DNA of 64,000 nt from SAR324 cluster bacterium. Lineage in GTDB: Bacteria; SAR324; NAC60-12. The stretch is from contig JADGAT010000008.1 of NCBI GenBank assembly GCA_015231885.1, positions 1-64,000 of the forward strand, read 5' to 3'. Within the stretch, counting starts at the first letter, position 1; the number at the start of each line of letters is the position of its first letter. The notes beneath the pieces are model-generated. The model was not told where the DNA came from. It ran no database searches and saw nothing but the letters and a program-made list of their open reading frames with translations. Shown here in pieces: positions 1 through 10,004 of this stretch. Position numbers and translations under genes: made by a program.

Positions 1-113
1 ATATCACGCATCGAATAACGAGTATTGTCCCCTGTTCGTTTATCAGGAAATTGGTCTAATATGGAGTAAAAAGTGTCAAGGATTTTACGAAAGTTAAAGC
101 GATTGCCCATCAT
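1..113 (-). CDS. Transposase N-terminus, cut by window edge
   Basis: Reading the minus strand from the ATG at 113 (a second ATG is at 110) gives an open frame to the window edge, beginning MMGNRFNFRKILDTFYSILD and continuing with a PDKRTGDNTRYSMRD segment. The pattern of a short helical lead, a 'P-D-x-R' stretch and then a Y-S-M-R-D motif resembles the N-terminus of DDE transposases of the ISNCY/ISH6-like type, from memory of the family. The catalytic part would lie outside the window. An AGGGGA stretch precedes the ATG. About 240 bases without a gene separate it from glgB, and I see nothing else in them. Confidence 0.45.
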   Translation of the reverse strand, partial: MMGNRFNFRKILDTFYSILDQFPDKRTGDNTRYSMRD

Positions 114-354
114 TCCCCTAATTTGTGCTGGTAGAAAATACAATGAGTAAAAAACTCCTACTTTTCTAACAAATTCTAGGGAAATTTTCCAAAGTTTTAG
201 CTAAATTTGCCATAATTAGAATTGCTGATATGGCTTCATATCTAGTTTTTTTTATACATTTCCTATTATAAAATTGAATGTTGCGGCAGTTCCGTTTAAA
301 TAATGACGAGCGTGCTGAACTAACAACCTTTTATGATTATGATTTGGAAAGATT

Positions 355-2586
355 ATGGGTACTATTAAACTATCAAACGAAGAGAAAGATCGACTTGTTT
401 CAGCAAGTCATCATGCGCCTCGATCCCTGTTGGGATTTCATGAGGTCGAAAAAAGTGATAAAACCAAGGTGTGGGTCATCCGTGCCATGGAGCCGGAAGC
501 AGAAAAAATTCTGCTATTCTGGGAAAAGCAGAAGCCTGAAGATGCAGTGCCAATGAAACAAATTCATTCAGGAGGGTTATTTGAAGTTTTATTAACCCCT
601 CTTGCCAGCTTGGTTCCGTATAGGCTTAAAATTATTTATAAGGACGGAGCTGAGCATATTCGCTACGATCCATATTACTTTTCTCCACAATTAACAGAAT
701 TTGATCAATATCTGTTCAGTGAAGGAAATCATCATCAAATTTATCAAAAACTGGGTGCACACCTTCACACAGTAGACGGAATTTCCGGAACACTGTTTGC
801 TGTATGGGCACCAAACGCCAAAAGAGTTAGTGTCGTTGCGTCTTTCAACCATTGGGACGGACGCAAACACTTGATGCAATCGATGGGAAGTTCTGGTATT
901 TGGGAATTATTTGTTCCTGAAGTAGGAGAAGGGGCTTTTTATAAGTATGAGATCAAAACACAAGCAGATCATATCCTGATCAAATCCGATCCCTATGGAT
1001 ACTGGATGGAGCATCGTCCTGCCACAGCTTCTGTTGTGACCAATATAGACGGGTACGAATGGAATGATCAGGGATGGATGGAGCATCGTGCCAACCAGGA
1101 TCCTCTGCAGCAGCCAATCAATGTGTATGAGATGCACTTTGGCTCATGGAAACGTATTCCAGAAGAAGGGAATCGTCCTCTCAGTTATCGAGAAGCCGCA
1201 GACGATATCGTCAATTATGTCAAAAACCTGGGATACACACATATCGAATTGATGCCCATTTGCGAGCATCCGCTGGATGAGTCATGGGGATATCAGGTAA
1301 CAGGCTTTTTTGCTGCATCTTCTCGCTATGGTACTCCCAAGGAATTGATGTATTTCATTGACCGCTGTCATCAAGAGGGCATCGGAATAATTGTTGACTG
1401 GGTTCCAGGACATTTTCCTAAGGACAGCAATGGTCTGGCCGAATTTGACGGATCGCACCTTTATGAGCATATGGATCCTCGAATTGGAGAACACAAAGAA
1501 TGGGGAACCTACTCCTTCAATTATGGACGTCATGAAGTGAGCAATTTCCTGATTGCAAATGCTTTATTCTGGTTTGATTACTATCATATCGATGGAATTC
1601 GGGTGGATGCCGTTGCCTCCATGCTGTATCTTGATTATAATCGAGAAGAAGGACAGTGGCTTGCTAATGAATATGGGGGCAAGGAGAACATCGCAGCCAT
1701 TGAGTTTCTACGCAAATTGAATTCAACACTTTTTCATTACTTCCCTGGTATTTTATCCATCGCAGAAGAATCCACGGCTTGGCCTGGAGTGAGTCATCCG
1801 ACTTATACGGGTGGTTTGGGATTCAATTTCAAATGGAATATGGGCTGGATGAATGATACCCTGCGATTCATGGAACTAGATTCCGTTTACCGTAAATATG
1901 ATTACCATCTGCTCACATTCGCACTGCTTTATGCAACCACTGAAAATTATATTCTCCCTCTGTCTCATGATGAGGTCGTTTATGGAAAACGGTCATTGCT
2001 CAATAAGATGCCTGGTGATGCTTGGCAGAAACGCGCCAACCTTCGCATGTACTTGACCTATCATATAGGGCATCCTGGTAAGAAAATGCTGTTCATGGGT
2101 GCCGAAATTGGTCAGTGGGATGAATGGAAGGCTACTGCAAGCCTCGACTGGCATTTGATGGATTATCCTGATCATCAGCAGATCAATGAATATTGTAAAT
2201 CACTGAACTGGTTTTATCGCAGCCATCCAGCCCTCTTCATGAATGATTTTGACTATGAAGGGTTTCAATGGATTGATCTGCATGACCATGAAAACACGGT
2301 CATTTCTTTCATGAGACAAGATGCCACTAATCGTTCAGAGGCACCCGTGATATTTGTGTTCAACCTCACTCCTGTGCCAAGAGATCAATATGGTGTGGGT
2401 GTGCCAGAACCAGGACGATATGCTAAGCTTATGGACAGTGATAGCGAAAACTTTGGAGGTTCTGGCTACAACAAGCAGGGTGAATGGTCTGCTGAGCACA
2501 TGTCGTGGCAAGGACAGCCTTATCGGCTGTCTGTGGATCTTCCTCCATTAGGAGCCATTATCATACAGAAATTTGCTGACGAGTAA
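355..2586 (+). CDS. glgB: 1,4-alpha-glucan branching enzyme
   Basis: GlgB makes alpha-1,6 branches in glycogen by cutting an alpha-1,4 chain and transferring it; cytoplasmic. The 743 residues match the usual family length of about 730. An N-terminal CBM48-like module contains SVVASFNHWDG (about residues 160-170). The GH13 catalytic barrel follows, with YEMHFGSWKR, DWVPGHFP, GIRVDAV (nucleophile Asp about 418), AEESTAWPG (acid/base Glu about 471) and LPLSHDEVVYGK. A C-terminal beta domain ends the protein. The ATG at 355 has GGAAAG just upstream. It stands first in a short same-strand run with the next two genes (13-nt gap), which are unrelated in function. No other glycogen gene is visible in the window. 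Confidence 0.95.
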   Translation: MGTIKLSNEEKDRLVSASHHAPRSLLGFHEVEKSDKTKVWVIRAMEPEAEKILLFWEKQKPEDAVPMKQIHSGGLFEVLLTPLASLVPYRLKIIYKDGAEHIRYDPYYFSPQLTEFDQYLFSEGNHHQIYQKLGAHLHTVDGISGTLFAVWAPNAKRVSVVASFNHWDGRKHLMQSMGSSGIWELFVPEVGEGAFYKYEIKTQADHILIKSDPYGYWMEHRPATASVVTNIDGYEWNDQGWMEHRANQDPLQQPINVYEMHFGSWKRIPEEGNRPLSYREAADDIVNYVKNLGYTHIELMPICEHPLDESWGYQVTGFFAASSRYGTPKELMYFIDRCHQEGIGIIVDWVPGHFPKDSNGLAEFDGSHLYEHMDPRIGEHKEWGTYSFNYGRHEVSNFLIANALFWFDYYHIDGIRVDAVASMLYLDYNREEGQWLANEYGGKENIAAIEFLRKLNSTLFHYFPGILSIAEESTAWPGVSHPTYTGGLGFNFKWNMGWMNDTLRFMELDSVYRKYDYHLLTFALLYATTENYILPLSHDEVVYGKRSLLNKMPGDAWQKRANLRMYLTYHIGHPGKKMLFMGAEIGQWDEWKATASLDWHLMDYPDHQQINEYCKSLNWFYRSHPALFMNDFDYEGFQWIDLHDHENTVISFMRQDATNRSEAPVIFVFNLTPVPRDQYGVGVPEPGRYAKLMDSDSENFGGSGYNKQGEWSAEHMSWQGQPYRLSVDLPPLGAIIIQKFADE

Positions 2587-2599
2587 TTAGAGCATCACG

Positions 2600-3331
2600 A
2601 TGCTGGACTTCTTACGCCAATTCTTTCAGTCTGATTCAGACAATGAAGGAACTTGGCGTTTAGATCAGTGTCTTGCCTGCCATAAAGTCCTCCAGGAAGG
2701 CATGGTTTTCCCGGAGGACCAAGTCAGCTTCTGTATAGAGTGTTTCCACTCCACCCTCTGTTTTTGCTGTGGGCTGCCCTGTGGTCCTTTGCATCGTCGA
2801 CTGACAGATGACCGTATTATTTGTCAATACTGCTACGATACCGCCTTGTTGACCCCCAGGCAATTAGCACCTGTCTATGAAACGACCCTCCATTTTTTCC
2901 GCCGCAAATTAAAATTTAAATTAAAAGAACAACCGCGTCTCAAAGTAGTTGATTCTCGTTTTATGCAGTCAGAGCTTGGTGCGTCACTGCATACATGGGG
3001 AGTGTACAGCGATATGGGTTCTGAAGAAACTATTTACGTGATTACCGGAATTGCTCTGGACAAAGCACATGCCACGCTGGCTCATGAGTTAACCCATTTC
3101 TGGCAAAAACGGCATTGTCCTCCTGAACAAACACTGGAACTGATCGAAGGGTTTGCCGAATGGGTTGCATTTCAATTAGCACAGTACAAAAATCTCCGGA
3201 GGGCCATGCTGGCAATCCGGCGAAATGAAGCAGAACCCTATCAAACAGGATTGCAGAAGATGTTTAAGCTGGAAGCCAAACGAGGAGTCAAAGGAGCAAT
3301 CAAATACGCAAAGACTGCAAAATCTTTTTAA
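2600..3331 (+). CDS. DA1-like protein: LIM-type zinc module plus HExxH peptidase
   Basis: The first 85 residues hold a LIM-like series of Cys/His pairs (CLACH, CIECF, CFCCG, CQYC) that should bind two zinc ions. The C-terminal half carries HELTHFW near residue 162, a zincin HExxH motif, followed by EGFAEW, which offers the downstream Glu ligand. This order (LIM, then zinc peptidase) is that of the DA1 family, known from plants as ubiquitin-activated peptidases; the bacterial members are poorly understood. No signal peptide, so probably cytoplasmic. It lies 13 nt after glgB and 27 nt before a CPBP protease gene. The substrate is unknown. Confidence 0.7.
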   Translation: MLDFLRQFFQSDSDNEGTWRLDQCLACHKVLQEGMVFPEDQVSFCIECFHSTLCFCCGLPCGPLHRRLTDDRIICQYCYDTALLTPRQLAPVYETTLHFFRRKLKFKLKEQPRLKVVDSRFMQSELGASLHTWGVYSDMGSEETIYVITGIALDKAHATLAHELTHFWQKRHCPPEQTLELIEGFAEWVAFQLAQYKNLRRAMLAIRRNEAEPYQTGLQKMFKLEAKRGVKGAIKYAKTAKSF

Positions 3332-3358
3332 ACCCCGTCTAGCAGGAAGAATAATTCG

Positions 3359-3946
3359 ATGGATCGGAAACAGTTGCTTTTCTTAACTATTGTGTTTGAA
3401 GGAGGAATTGCCCTGTCTGCGTTGATACTGGGAATGCTCTTTGAGACAGTCGTCTTTCGAGGATCTCTTTTTTCCATACAAACCATCACAGGAAGCATCC
3501 TGGTCAGTCTCCCATTGTTTGCAGGAATTGTTCTGGTATATCGTTTCCAATGGCCTCCTTTGATGCAATTCAAAGAGGACGTCAATAAGATGGTGCATGA
3601 ATTATTCCGACAGACAACCATCATCGACTTGGCCATCATTTCAATGTTTGCCGGAATTGGAGAAGAATTATTTTTTCGAGGATTTCTTCAGAGCACACTA
3701 ATAAATATTACCAATCCATGGGCTGCTGTTGCACTATCCAGTATTATTTTTGGTTTTGCGCACTTCATCTCATGGACTTATGTGATCTATGCAACAGGAG
3801 TTGGGATATACTTGGGGGTTGTTTTTCTTGTCTTTGACAACATCTACATTGTCATGCTAGCACATGCTCTCTATGACTTTGTCGTATTGGCATACCTGGT
3901 TTGTTACAAGCCTGCAGTACAGGATGTTAGTTTTGACCAAGATTGA
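3359..3946 (+). CDS. CPBP (CAAX/Abi) family intramembrane glutamic protease
   Basis: An integral membrane protein of 195 residues with about five or six hydrophobic segments. It holds the family motifs in order: EELFFRGFLQ (EExxxR, about residue 101-110), FGFAHF (FxxxH) and a final HALYDF. These residues form the active site of Rce1/MroQ-type intramembrane proteases. AGGAAG lies upstream of the ATG. It follows the DA1-like peptidase closely, so the two may be co-transcribed, but no functional link is evident. Bacterial members act in peptide maturation or bacteriocin immunity; which applies here cannot be told. Confidence 0.85.
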   Translation: MDRKQLLFLTIVFEGGIALSALILGMLFETVVFRGSLFSIQTITGSILVSLPLFAGIVLVYRFQWPPLMQFKEDVNKMVHELFRQTTIIDLAIISMFAGIGEELFFRGFLQSTLINITNPWAAVALSSIIFGFAHFISWTYVIYATGVGIYLGVVFLVFDNIYIVMLAHALYDFVVLAYLVCYKPAVQDVSFDQD

Positions 3947-3995
3947 CGAACGGATTGCAGGTTCCATGTATGCCGCATCATTCAATCAAGAAATA

Positions 3996-4190
3996 TTATT
4001 TACTGTCTGCAGTTTGACAATCGGCTAACCAGAGGCATCCATCTTGACCACATTCGCCAGAATATCCAGTGTTGTAGCAAGCATTGCTTCCTTCTGCTTC
4101 TTGCATGGCCTGAATGATGAGCTTTTTAGATTTTGGTATTTTCTCAAGGCCTTTTTGTTTTGCTAATGCTCGAACTTCATTAATCTTCAT
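3996..4190 (-). CDS. Small SAP-like motif protein
   Basis: A 64-residue protein starting MKINEVRALAKQKGLEKIPK, which fits a SAP / Rho N-terminal-like helix-turn-helix motif (K-x-x-E-L-R-x-L-A-K-x-x-G-L...SKKxLIxAI). The C-terminal half has four cysteines (ACYNTGYSGECGQDGCLWLADC), possibly a small metal or disulfide unit. GGAG is placed 7 nt before the ATG, supporting the start. Proteins of this type often bind nucleic acid, but the function here is not known. It converges on the CPBP gene with a 49-nt gap. Confidence 0.6.
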   Translation of the reverse strand: MKINEVRALAKQKGLEKIPKSKKLIIQAMQEAEGSNACYNTGYSGECGQDGCLWLADCQTADSK

Positions 4191-4432
4191 TCTTTACTCC
4201 TGCTAAAATAGTGGGTTGTTAATCTAACTATTGATCAGTGATGTGCGTCTGTAGACTATAAAAAGATGCTTGCAATTAGCATTCTTGTCATATCAGCATA
4301 TCATCCAGTTCGATCAGTTACTATGGCTAATCGGATTCTGTATATCACAGCATTGATGATCAATCAATACCTTATTCCAGTCCTTTTTGAAAAAAATGAT
4401 GACTGAATTTTTATAGGGTTCCGTCCTGTTGT
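4191..4432. other. Intergenic stretch, nothing recognised
   Basis: About 240 bases lie between the small SAP-like gene and the gene downstream of icmF. I see no coding frame, tRNA-like fold or repeat related to the palindromic elements elsewhere in the window. Confidence 0.4.
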
Positions 4433-4756
4433 TCAGTTTTTGAGATTGCCTTTTAGAGCATGAAGACACCCGGCCAGTATTTTTGCAGATTCTTCTCGAA
4501 TGAGTTCAACGTGCTTTTGATCAATTTCTTCGGGGTATGCCAACGTAAAATAAAGGTCATGGTTTGTTAAATCGGCAATTCCTTTTTTTTGTTCTTCCAG
4601 AAATTTAGCAGCAGAAACCATTCTGGAAAGAGACCCCATAAAATATTGCTGTCCAATTAATTTGACCAAATCGGGATCTTGATCTGGCAGTTTCTTTTGC
4701 AGAATGGCAACCAGATCATGACAGACGGTTTGCAGTTGAGATGTGGTGATCGGCAT
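4433..4756 (-). CDS. Unknown 107-residue protein in the icmF operon
   Basis: It starts 12 nt after the icmF stop codon on the same strand, so it is very likely co-transcribed with it. The protein is mostly helical, soluble and without signal peptide (MPITTSQLQTVCHDLVAIL at the start, LKGNLKN at the end). I do not recognise a family. Its placement suggests a role tied to the mutase or simple hitch-hiking; nothing in the sequence decides. Confidence 0.6.
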   Translation of the reverse strand: MPITTSQLQTVCHDLVAILQKKLPDQDPDLVKLIGQQYFMGSLSRMVSAAKFLEEQKKGIADLTNHDLYFTLAYPEEIDQKHVELIREESAKILAGCLHALKGNLKN

Positions 4757-4768
4757 ATTGTTTTTTGT

Positions 4769-7700
4769 TTACATGTTTCTGCGGTACTGTCCCCCAAATA
4801 GATACAGCTCTTTGGTGATCTGCCCCATCGAACACACTTTTACGGTCTCCATTAAAGTTTCAAAAATATTTTTTTCCTGCAGGCAGGCCTCTCTTAATTG
4901 TGCCAATGCCGACTCTGCTTCTGGAGCATGGAACTGTTGAAACTGTTTCAACGAATCCAGTTGTGCCTTCTTTTCTTCAGGAGTCGAACGCATCAGTTCC
5001 AGTTCGTCTCCCACTTCGACTGCTGAAGAATTGAGAAATGTATTGACGCCAATAATGGGAAGTTCACCAGAGTGCTTCAAACTTTCATAATATAAAGATT
5101 CCTCCTGGATTTTGTTGCGCTGATACATGGTTTCCATAGCTCCCAACACGCCGCCGCGGTCTGCCAGACGGTCAAATTCAGCCAGAATGGCTTCTTCGAC
5201 CAAATTCGTCAATTCATCAATAATAAAACTCCCCTGCAGTCCATTTTCGTTTTTAGCCAGTCCAAGTTCTCGATTGATGATCAACTGGATGGCCATTGCC
5301 CTGCGAACCGATTCTTCCGTTGGAGTGGTGATGGCTTCATCATAGGCGTTGGTGTGCAGTGAATTGCAGTTATCATAAATGGCGTAAAGGGCCTGCAGAG
5401 TAGTCCGAATATCATTAAAATCAATTTCCTGGGCATGAAGAGAACGACCCGATGTTTGGATATGGTATTTCAGCTTTTGTGAGCGCTCATTGGCATGATA
5501 GTACTCCCGTAGAGCTACTGCAAAAATACGCCGAGCGACCCGTCCAATGACTGCATATTCGGGATCCATTCCGTTACTGAAAAAGAAACTCAGGTTGTGT
5601 GCAAATTCATCAATGGGCAAATTGCGGGACAGGTAATATTCGATCAACGTAAAGCCATTGGCAAGTGTGAAGGCAACTTGAGAAATAGGATTGGCTCCTG
5701 CTTCTGCAATGTGGTATCCGGAGACACTCACCGAATAAAAATTATTAATACGGTTTGCTGTGAAAAATTCCTGAATGTCACCCATCATCCGCAAAGCAAA
5801 ATCTGTGGAAAAAATACAGGTGTTCTGTGCCTGATCTTCTTTCAAAATGTCAGCCTGCACCGTTCCCCTGACTTGAGAAAATACCTCCTTTTTGATCTTA
5901 TCATACACCTCAGGATCCACCAGTTGATCACCAGAGACACCCAGAGTGGCTATGTTCAGTTGATTATGACCATCCGGGAGTTTTGCCCGATAACGAGGTA
6001 TGGGTAAATCGTGTTTCCGATAGAGGGATTGAATTTTTTTCTTTTTTTCTTCTAACAATCCTTCATTCTGAAGGTAGATCTCTATTTGCTGATCAACCAC
6101 TGTATTCAGATAAAAGGCCAGTATGATGGGGGCAGGACCATTGATGGTCATAGAAACAGAGGTGGTTGGTGAACATAAATCAAACCCGGAATAGAGTCTC
6201 TTAGCATCATCAATTGTACAGACAGATACGCCTGAATTGCCAACTTTTCCGTAAATATCCGGACGCTCGTGAGGATCTTCTCCATACAAGGTGACTGAAT
6301 CAAAAGCCGTACTCAGTCGAATGGCCGGCTGTCCTGCAGAAAGATAGTGAAACCGTTGATTAGTCCTTTCCGGGAATCCTTCTCCTGCAAACATGCGAGT
6401 CGGGTCTTCATATTGACGTTTGAACGGGAATACACCCGCCGTGTACGGAAAGGCCCCTGGAAAATTTTCCAAACCCATCCACTGAACGATGGTACCCCAG
6501 TCTTTGTATTGTGGAGCAACTACTTTAGGAACTTTTGTACCAGACAAACTTTCGGTTTCGTTGGAGATGGTCGTCTGTTTTTCGCGGATGGTATAATGGT
6601 ATTCAGGCTGCCTCAATTTTGCCTGTTCTTCCTGAAATTTAGTAAACAGGTCCCGCTGCCACGGTTGAATATTATCCAACTGTTCATTATAAATTTTGGC
6701 AATAGGTTGATAGTTTTCCGTGATCTCTGAAATATCCAATGGCTCCATAGGGAGAGACAGCTTACATTGAAGTTTTTCCAATGTGCCGTAGGTCTGGTAA
6801 CAGGTTCTGGCGGCCTGGGAGGCTTCCTCCAATTGCTGTTTATAATGGCGTACGGTTCTGGCAATTTCTCTTAGATAATTAGCCCGTTCATTGGGAATGA
6901 TTTCTTTGCTTTTTGAGACTCTGGGAGAGGCCGCACCGCTTCGTTTCCAGTTCAGGTTCTTTGCCTCCATTACTTTGTGGACCAGATTGTGATAAAACCA
7001 ATTGGTACCAGGGTCATTGAAATGACTGGCAATTGAACCAAAGACAGGGAGTTGATCATCTTTCATCTGAAATTCATTATGGTTGCGGCGATATTGTTTT
7101 CGCACGGCAGTCAGTGCGTCTTCTGCACCACGCTTATCAAATTTATTGATGACAATCAGATTGGCAAAATCCAACATATCAATTTTTTCCAACTGTGTGG
7201 CTGCTCCAAATTCTGGAGTCATCGCGTAAACACTCACATCGGACAGGTTCGTAATATCTGAATCACTCTGTCCAATGCCTGCGGTTTCCACCAGAATTAA
7301 ATCCAAACCACTCATATTCAGAATTTTTATGATTTCCTGAACCGCAGCCGATGTCGCCAAATTAGCCCGGCGGGTTGCCACAGAACGCATATAAATTCTT
7401 TTAGAATCCAGACTATTCATGCGAATTCGGTCTCCCAGCAAAGCGCCTCCTGTTTTCCTTTTGGAAGGATCAATAGAAACCACCCCAATGTGGAAATCTG
7501 GAAATTCCAGTACAATCCTGCGCATGATTTCATCGGTCAAACAGGATTTCCCGGCTCCGCCTGTCCCTGTGATGCCAACAACAGGGATTGTATCGTTCAA
7601 GCGTATTTTTTCCATCACCGGTTGCAATACTTGCGGATTGTCAATATTCTGTTCAACCCAGGTGATGCAGCGGGCAATCGTGAGAGGTGATTCATAGCTC

Positions 7701-8197
7701 AAATGAGAAAAGTCAGGGACTTCACCATCAGGCAGTGTACTGAAATCGGACAGCTCCAGCATGTTGGAAACCATCCCTTCCAGCCCCATGGATTTCCCAT
7801 CTTCTGGAGAATAGATTCGAGTGACTCCATACTCCATCAAGGCCTTCGTTTCTTGTGGGATGATGACGCCGCCACCGCCGCCAAACACTTTGATATGTCC
7901 GGCTCCCTTTTCTTTCAGCAGATCAATCATGTATTGGAAAAATTCTGTATGCCCTCCCTGGTAGGAACTAATGGCAATCGCCTGCACATCTTCCTGAATG
8001 GCCGCATCCACAATTTCTTCGACTCCACGATTGTGCCCCAGGTGTATTACCTCAGCACCTCCACGCTGCAATAAGCGCCGCATGATATTAATCGAAGCAT
8101 CATGTCCATCAAACAGGCTGGTTGCTGTGACAAAACGCACATGATTTTTCAATTTGGAGTGGGGGGCAGATGTTTGGAATGGAATAGAAGCATTCAT
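4769..8197 (-). CDS. icmF: Fused acyl-CoA mutase with G-protein chaperone (IcmF type)
   Basis: A single chain joining three parts, as in IcmF: a B12-binding domain (DGHDASI near residue 30, with the cobalt-binding His), a MeaI/ArgK-type GTPase (P-loop GTGGAGKS near 210, [11 protein letters not shown] near 302, NKFD near 350), and the methylmalonyl-CoA mutase-like catalytic barrel ([36 protein letters not shown]). IcmF interconverts isobutyryl-CoA and butyryl-CoA with adenosylcobalamin; the GTPase guards cofactor loading. Length (1142 residues) fits the family. The ATG at 8197 has GGAG 5 nt upstream; a TTG 36 nt further up is less likely. Substrate choice within the family is inferred only. 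Confidence 0.92.
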   Translation of the reverse strand: MNASIPFQTSAPHSKLKNHVRFVTATSLFDGHDASINIMRRLLQRGGAEVIHLGHNRGVEEIVDAAIQEDVQAIAISSYQGGHTEFFQYMIDLLKEKGAGHIKVFGGGGGVIIPQETKALMEYGVTRIYSPEDGKSMGLEGMVSNMLELSDFSTLPDGEVPDFSHLSYESPLTIARCITWVEQNIDNPQVLQPVMEKIRLNDTIPVVGITGTGGAGKSCLTDEIMRRIVLEFPDFHIGVVSIDPSKRKTGGALLGDRIRMNSLDSKRIYMRSVATRRANLATSAAVQEIIKILNMSGLDLILVETAGIGQSDSDITNLSDVSVYAMTPEFGAATQLEKIDMLDFANLIVINKFDKRGAEDALTAVRKQYRRNHNEFQMKDDQLPVFGSIASHFNDPGTNWFYHNLVHKVMEAKNLNWKRSGAASPRVSKSKEIIPNERANYLREIARTVRHYKQQLEEASQAARTCYQTYGTLEKLQCKLSLPMEPLDISEITENYQPIAKIYNEQLDNIQPWQRDLFTKFQEEQAKLRQPEYHYTIREKQTTISNETESLSGTKVPKVVAPQYKDWGTIVQWMGLENFPGAFPYTAGVFPFKRQYEDPTRMFAGEGFPERTNQRFHYLSAGQPAIRLSTAFDSVTLYGEDPHERPDIYGKVGNSGVSVCTIDDAKRLYSGFDLCSPTTSVSMTINGPAPIILAFYLNTVVDQQIEIYLQNEGLLEEKKKKIQSLYRKHDLPIPRYRAKLPDGHNQLNIATLGVSGDQLVDPEVYDKIKKEVFSQVRGTVQADILKEDQAQNTCIFSTDFALRMMGDIQEFFTANRINNFYSVSVSGYHIAEAGANPISQVAFTLANGFTLIEYYLSRNLPIDEFAHNLSFFFSNGMDPEYAVIGRVARRIFAVALREYYHANERSQKLKYHIQTSGRSLHAQEIDFNDIRTTLQALYAIYDNCNSLHTNAYDEAITTPTEESVRRAMAIQLIINRELGLAKNENGLQGSFIIDELTNLVEEAILAEFDRLADRGGVLGAMETMYQRNKIQEESLYYESLKHSGELPIIGVNTFLNSSAVEVGDELELMRSTPEEKKAQLDSLKQFQQFHAPEAESALAQLREACLQEKNIFETLMETVKVCSMGQITKELYLFGGQYRRNM

Positions 8198-8304
8198 AAT
8201 GTCTCCAAAAGAAAAGAAGGTTAATCGGATCAAAACATGTTACGCATCAATAATGCGTTATTGTATCGAAGTCAAAGGACAAAATGAAGTCAAGAATCGG
8301 ACTA

Positions 8305-9315
8305 TTATTCGCATATGGGCAGATCACGTTCCAGCAGCCGAAACACAGCATCTTTGCATGCTAAATCTGAATAAAGGATATCATACACGGCTTCACATAT
8401 AGGCATTTCCAGTCCATGCTTTGCAGCCAGTTCATGAAGGGATACTGCATTTTTAACCCCTTCGGCAACGGAGTTTTTTTGTGAGAGATACTGATCCAGG
8501 CAAACTCCCTTTCCAAGCGCAACCCCTAATGTGTAATTGCGCGATAAATCACCGGTTGCCGTCAGAATCAAGTCTCCGACTCCTGATAGTCCCAAAAATG
8601 TTTCTATTGTTCCTCCCAACAGTGTTCCCATACGTTTCATTTCTGCCAGGCCTCGGCAAATCAAAGCGGCTCGGGCATTCAACCCCAGCATCATTCCATC
8701 ACAGATTCCCGCTGCAATCGCAATCACATTTTTGATGGTGCCTCCAATTTGTACACCAACCATATCAGAAGTGTGGTAAAGTCGAAAAGTAGATGTACTC
8801 AAAATTTGCTGAAGCTCCCTGCCAATACGTTCGTTTGCACAAGCCAATGTAGCGGCAGTGGGCATGCCCTTACCCACTTCCAACGCAAAATTGGGTCCTG
8901 ATAGCACTGCAATTACCGGGTTGGAATCGAAAGCATCCTGATAGACATCACTCATCAAGCAAAGGGAATGTTGCTCCATACCTTTGGTCAAAATAACCAC
9001 CCTGTGTTCGGAATCAACATCCTTGACAATTTGCTCGATAATATTCCGAGTGACATGCGATGGAATGGCCATCACTAAAATAGAATGACTCCGTACCAGT
9101 TGGGATAAATCCTGTGTTGCTGATAAATTATCAGGAAGTGTCACATGTGGCAGAAAAACTTCATTGCAGCGATACCGATTGATACTGTCAACGGTCTCTT
9201 TTTCATAACCCCATATGGTAACAGTATGTCCATTGCAGGCTTGAAGTGCAGCCATTGCAGTACCCCATGCTCCAGCTCCAACAATACCTATTTTTTGTTT
9301 TTTGTCTTTTTCCAT
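8305..9315 (-). CDS. gpsA: Glycerol-3-phosphate dehydrogenase [NAD(P)+]
   Basis: GpsA reduces dihydroxyacetone phosphate to sn-glycerol 3-phosphate, the backbone for phospholipids; cytoplasmic. The N-terminus shows the Rossmann dinucleotide motif GIVGAGAWGTAMA at residues 9-21. The middle has VLSGPNFALEV, and GTIKNVIAIAAGI carries the conserved catalytic Lys. The C-terminal helical domain contains the substrate motif NARAALICRGLAEM. Length 336 is typical. It lies about 107 nt upstream of icmF on the same strand; transcription is divergent from ybaK across a 178-nt gap. Confidence 0.95.
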   Translation of the reverse strand: MEKDKKQKIGIVGAGAWGTAMAALQACNGHTVTIWGYEKETVDSINRYRCNEVFLPHVTLPDNLSATQDLSQLVRSHSILVMAIPSHVTRNIIEQIVKDVDSEHRVVILTKGMEQHSLCLMSDVYQDAFDSNPVIAVLSGPNFALEVGKGMPTAATLACANERIGRELQQILSTSTFRLYHTSDMVGVQIGGTIKNVIAIAAGICDGMMLGLNARAALICRGLAEMKRMGTLLGGTIETFLGLSGVGDLILTATGDLSRNYTLGVALGKGVCLDQYLSQKNSVAEGVKNAVSLHELAAKHGLEMPICEAVYDILYSDLACKDAVFRLLERDLPICE

Positions 9316-9431
9316 ATGGGCTTCATGTATCCTTTGGAGATTCTAAAATGGATTAGCCGCATCATTGCTCACAATGAGGGTTAAGTCAATTCCTTCCTCT
9401 CCATTCATTCCAATGAATGTGAAAAAGCTAC

Positions 9432-9459
9432 TTGACTCTATTGTCCTGGAGTTTATGCT
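9432..9459 (+). promoter_or_regulatory. Possible sigma-70-type promoter for ybaK
   Basis: TTGACT (9432-9437) and TATGCT (9454-9459) are spaced by 16 bp and lie 34 bases upstream of the ybaK ATG at 9494, within the divergent gpsA-ybaK region. The call rests on motif match alone. Confidence 0.35.
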
Positions 9460-9493
9460 TTATTCTTTCAACTAAAAACAGTGATTAATCAAG

Positions 9494-9961
9494 ATGACCC
9501 CTGCCATTCGTGCTGTAAAAAAAGCGAAAGTTTCATTCAGTATCCATGACTACCAGTACGATCCCAATGCCGAGGCTTATGGGCCAGCAGCAGCGAAGGC
9601 CATTGGCGTTGATGAGCAGCAGGTTTTCAAAACATTGATTGCAGAAATCAATGGAAAGCAATTGGCGGTGGGAATCGTCCCAGTATCAAAAAAGCTGGAT
9701 TTGAAAGCTTTTGCTGCAGCCATGAAAGTAAAAAAAGCATCAATGGCTAAAGGGCCGGATGCTGAACGGGTGACCGGTTATGTGGTCGGAGGGATCAGTC
9801 CTCTGGGGCAAAAAAAAAGATTACCCATGATTCTCGATGAATCCGCCCAGCAATTCGAAACTATTTATGTCAGCGCCGGAAAACGCGGAATGCAGATAGA
9901 AATTACTGCAGATTCTCTGATTGGGTTAACCCAGGCAAAGGTGGCCTGTATTGCACACTAG
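9494..9961 (+). CDS. ybaK: Cys-tRNA(Pro)/Cys-tRNA deacylase, YbaK family
   Basis: A 155-residue single-domain protein of the YbaK/EbsC editing family, which hydrolyses Cys wrongly attached to tRNA(Pro). Visible family features are the N-terminal TPAIRAVKKAKVSF, the EAYGPAAAKAIG segment, QVFKTLI with the conserved Lys, the MAKGPDAERVTGYVVGGISP stretch, and the C-terminal GKRGMQIEI. Length fits exactly. The next gene follows within a few bases or overlaps it, depending on its start. It is divergent from gpsA. Confidence 0.92.
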   Translation: MTPAIRAVKKAKVSFSIHDYQYDPNAEAYGPAAAKAIGVDEQQVFKTLIAEINGKQLAVGIVPVSKKLDLKAFAAAMKVKKASMAKGPDAERVTGYVVGGISPLGQKKRLPMILDESAQQFETIYVSAGKRGMQIEITADSLIGLTQAKVACIAH

Positions 9962-10004
9962 TTTTTCGCAAAACGATGTCGCTGAAAAATTTAAGGTTCA
10001 TGCT

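Noticed and set aside
9951-10004. Earlier start for the two-helix membrane protein
   Set aside because: It overlaps ybaK, lacks a better ribosome site, and adds a polar segment with no visible function.
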